64,000 nucleotides of DNA from Natronomonas salsuginis. Lineage in GTDB: Archaea; Halobacteriota; Halobacteria; Halobacteriales; Haloarculaceae. Below are positions 62,702 through 64,000 of this stretch, one piece after another. The translations under genes and the position numbers were made by a program. The stretch is from NCBI RefSeq assembly GCF_005239135.1, contig NZ_QKNX01000006.1, positions 116,616 to 180,615 of the forward strand. Reading direction: 5' to 3'. Below the pieces are notes generated by a model that was not told where the DNA came from, ran no database searches, and was given only the letters and a program-made list of their open reading frames with translations. The stretch's first letter is position 1; every line of letters begins with the position of its first letter.

Positions 62702-63822
62702 CCCGGGTTCCGGCGCTGTTCGTCGCGCGCCGCAACCTCTCGCGGAACCGGCTCCGATCGGCGCTCGCCGCGCTCGGCATTCTGGTCGGCGTCGTCGCCA
62801 TCGCCTCGCTCGGCATCTTCGGCAACGTCCTCGCCGTCGGCGCCGACGACGCCCTCGGGGACATCGGGACGCAGGTGATCGTCACGCCGAACGCTGACGC
62901 CGGAATCGGCTCGATCGACGAGCGCACGGTGACCGAGATCGAGCGCGTGACGACCGAGGGGACCGTCGTCCCGCTCCGGACCGACGGCGGGCTCGTTCGC
63001 CGCGGCGGCCAGTCGGCCGCGGCGACGATCTACGGGATCGAGAATCCCAACTCAATTTACACCGCGGCCGACGGCCGCCTCCCCGACCGACACCGTCAGG
63101 GGGCGATCGTCGGTGCGGACCTCGCCGTCTCGCTTGACGCTCGGGTCGGCGACAACGTCGACGTGGCTGGCGAGACGTACCGCGTCATCGCCGTCTTGGA
63201 GCCGATCGAGGCGTTCACCCCCGTCTCACCGAACGACGCCGTCATGCTCCCCGAGGACGCGGTCGGCGGTGACGGCTACCAGCAGGTCGTCATCCAGACC
63301 GAAACGGGGGCCGCCGCGACGTCGAGTGCGGCGGCGATCGAGGCGACGGTCAACGACCGCGAGGCGGTCGTCGAGGTCTTCGAACTCTCTTCCATCCTCG
63401 AGGAGATCGACGCGTTCTTCTCGCTGCTCTCGGCGTTTCTCGTCGGTCTCGGCGGGATCTCGCTGTTCGTTGCCGGCGTGAGCATCCTGAACGTGATGTT
63501 GATGAGCGCCGTCGAGCGCCGCGAGGAGATCGGCGTCCTCCGCGCGGTCGGCGTGAGCCGGCGGTCGGTCCTTCGGACGATGCTGTTTGAGGCGGCCCTT
63601 CTGGGGGTCGTCGGGGCGTTAGGGGGCGTTTTCGTAACCGCCTTCCTCGTCGCGGGCCTGTATCTGGCGACGCCGGTCGAACTGTGGATCGTGCTCGATC
63701 CGACGAACGCGCTGTACCTGGTCGGCGCGTTCGCCTTCGGGATCCTGATAAGCGTCGTCAGCGGGCTCTATCCGGCCTGGAAGGCGGCCAACGAGCGCCC
63801 CGTCGACGCGCTTCGGGGATGA
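62698..63822 (+). CDS. ABC transporter permease, MacB/FtsX type
   Basis: This 374-residue permease has an N-terminal helix (SALAALGILVGVVAIASLG), a large extracytoplasmic domain (about residues 45-245) and three C-terminal helices, the MacB/FtsX fold. Conserved segments are RNLSRNRLRSALAALGI and, before TM2, FFSLLSAFLVGLGGISLFVAG; RREEIGVLRAVGVSRRSVLR is the coupling helix region. The GTG start overlaps the ATPase stop in GTGA. With the ATPase and secreted protein it forms a complete exporter unit. Confidence 0.9.
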   Translation: MTRVPALFVARRNLSRNRLRSALAALGILVGVVAIASLGIFGNVLAVGADDALGDIGTQVIVTPNADAGIGSIDERTVTEIERVTTEGTVVPLRTDGGLVRRGGQSAAATIYGIENPNSIYTAADGRLPDRHRQGAIVGADLAVSLDARVGDNVDVAGETYRVIAVLEPIEAFTPVSPNDAVMLPEDAVGGDGYQQVVIQTETGAAATSSAAAIEATVNDREAVVEVFELSSILEEIDAFFSLLSAFLVGLGGISLFVAGVSILNVMLMSAVERREEIGVLRAVGVSRRSVLRTMLFEAALLGVVGALGGVFVTAFLVAGLYLATPVELWIVLDPTNALYLVGAFAFGILISVVSGLYPAWKAANERPVDALRG

Positions 63823-63867
63823 GTGCCGCCCCGTTTTTATTCCCGGCCGTCGTCTGACCGATAACAC

Positions 63868-64000
63868 ATGGTCGTGGGAGACATTTCGACGGGAACCGAA
63901 GTACTGGTGATCGGCGGGGGTCCGGGCGGCTACGTGGCCGCGATTCGGGGCGGCCAGCTCGGCCTCGACGTGACGCTCGTCGAAGCGGACGCCTACGGGG
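63868..64000 (+). CDS. lpdA: Dihydrolipoyl dehydrogenase, 3' end outside window
   Basis: The first 44 codons are visible. They encode [20 protein letters not shown] and then [20 protein letters not shown], the FAD-binding dinucleotide motif [12 protein letters not shown] of E3, dihydrolipoamide dehydrogenase. A TATA-like GTTTTTATTC (63832-63841) lies 27-36 bases before the ATG. In haloarchaea this gene usually belongs to the 2-oxoacid dehydrogenase cluster, whose other genes would be to the right of the window. Confidence 0.85.
   Translation, partial: MVVGDISTGTEVLVIGGGPGGYVAAIRGGQLGLDVTLVEADAYG

Overview
This window is chromosomal DNA from a haloarchaeon (class Halobacteria). The evidence is the high G+C content with strong third-position GC bias, acidic lysine-poor proteins, and promoters that are mostly a TATA box about 25-35 bases before a start codon with no ribosome binding site. 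Many genes are haloarchaeal or archaeal in type: halophilic malate dehydrogenase, GatD, Hel308, Cgi121, SRP54, L40e, archaeal dihydroneopterin aldolase, an aIF2-beta fused to TRAM, and HalX response regulators. The genus cannot be fixed from the sequence. There are no rRNA or tRNA genes and no CRISPR array that I can see. Most of the window is ordinary core genome; accessory material is confined to small scars.

Layout. 1-5.9 kb: the end of a PhaB/FabG-type reductase with a tiny zinc-ribbon gene, cgi121-hel308, a receiver-PAS-LOV histidine kinase, a ferredoxin and a short ORF. 5.9-10 kb: mdh and uvrA. 10-17.5 kb: a 1037-residue secreted surface protein, small membrane proteins, a promoter-rich gene-free stretch, and a geranylgeranyl-reductase-family flavoprotein. 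17.5-27.7 kb: hydrolases, thioesterases, an SLC13/TrkA-C transporter, and an RND exporter with a secreted partner and a divergent TetR regulator. 27.7-32 kb: valS with an unusual leader, and a zinc alcohol dehydrogenase. 32-41.6 kb: small secreted protein, lipase, aldo/keto reductase, HAD enzyme, beta-CASP nuclease, thioesterase, 7-TM protein, Tat-lipoprotein HtrA protease, mptD and aIF2-beta. 41.7-46.9 kb: aconitase, a scar made of a truncated HTTM gene fused to a decayed VapBC pair, a sugar-nucleotide epimerase and RtcB. 47-51.5 kb: membrane proteins, an IS200/IS605 end remnant, gatD and an acetyltransferase. 51.6-57.5 kb: two heavy-metal P-type ATPases, one lacking the canonical CPC motif, and a tandem crcB pair. 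57.5-64 kb: two related response regulators on either side of L40e and srp54, then a MacB-type ABC exporter with a secreted partner, and the start of lpdA.

The points most worth following are: a probable blue-light (LOV) kinase whose receiver has Glu in place of the phosphoacceptor Asp; a leader mini-ORF with tandem rare Val codons and alternative hairpins before valS; two unrelated exporters (RND and MacB) each coupled to an Ig-like, C-terminally anchored secreted protein; a P1B ATPase with SPW instead of CPC; and the broken HTTM/VapBC junction.
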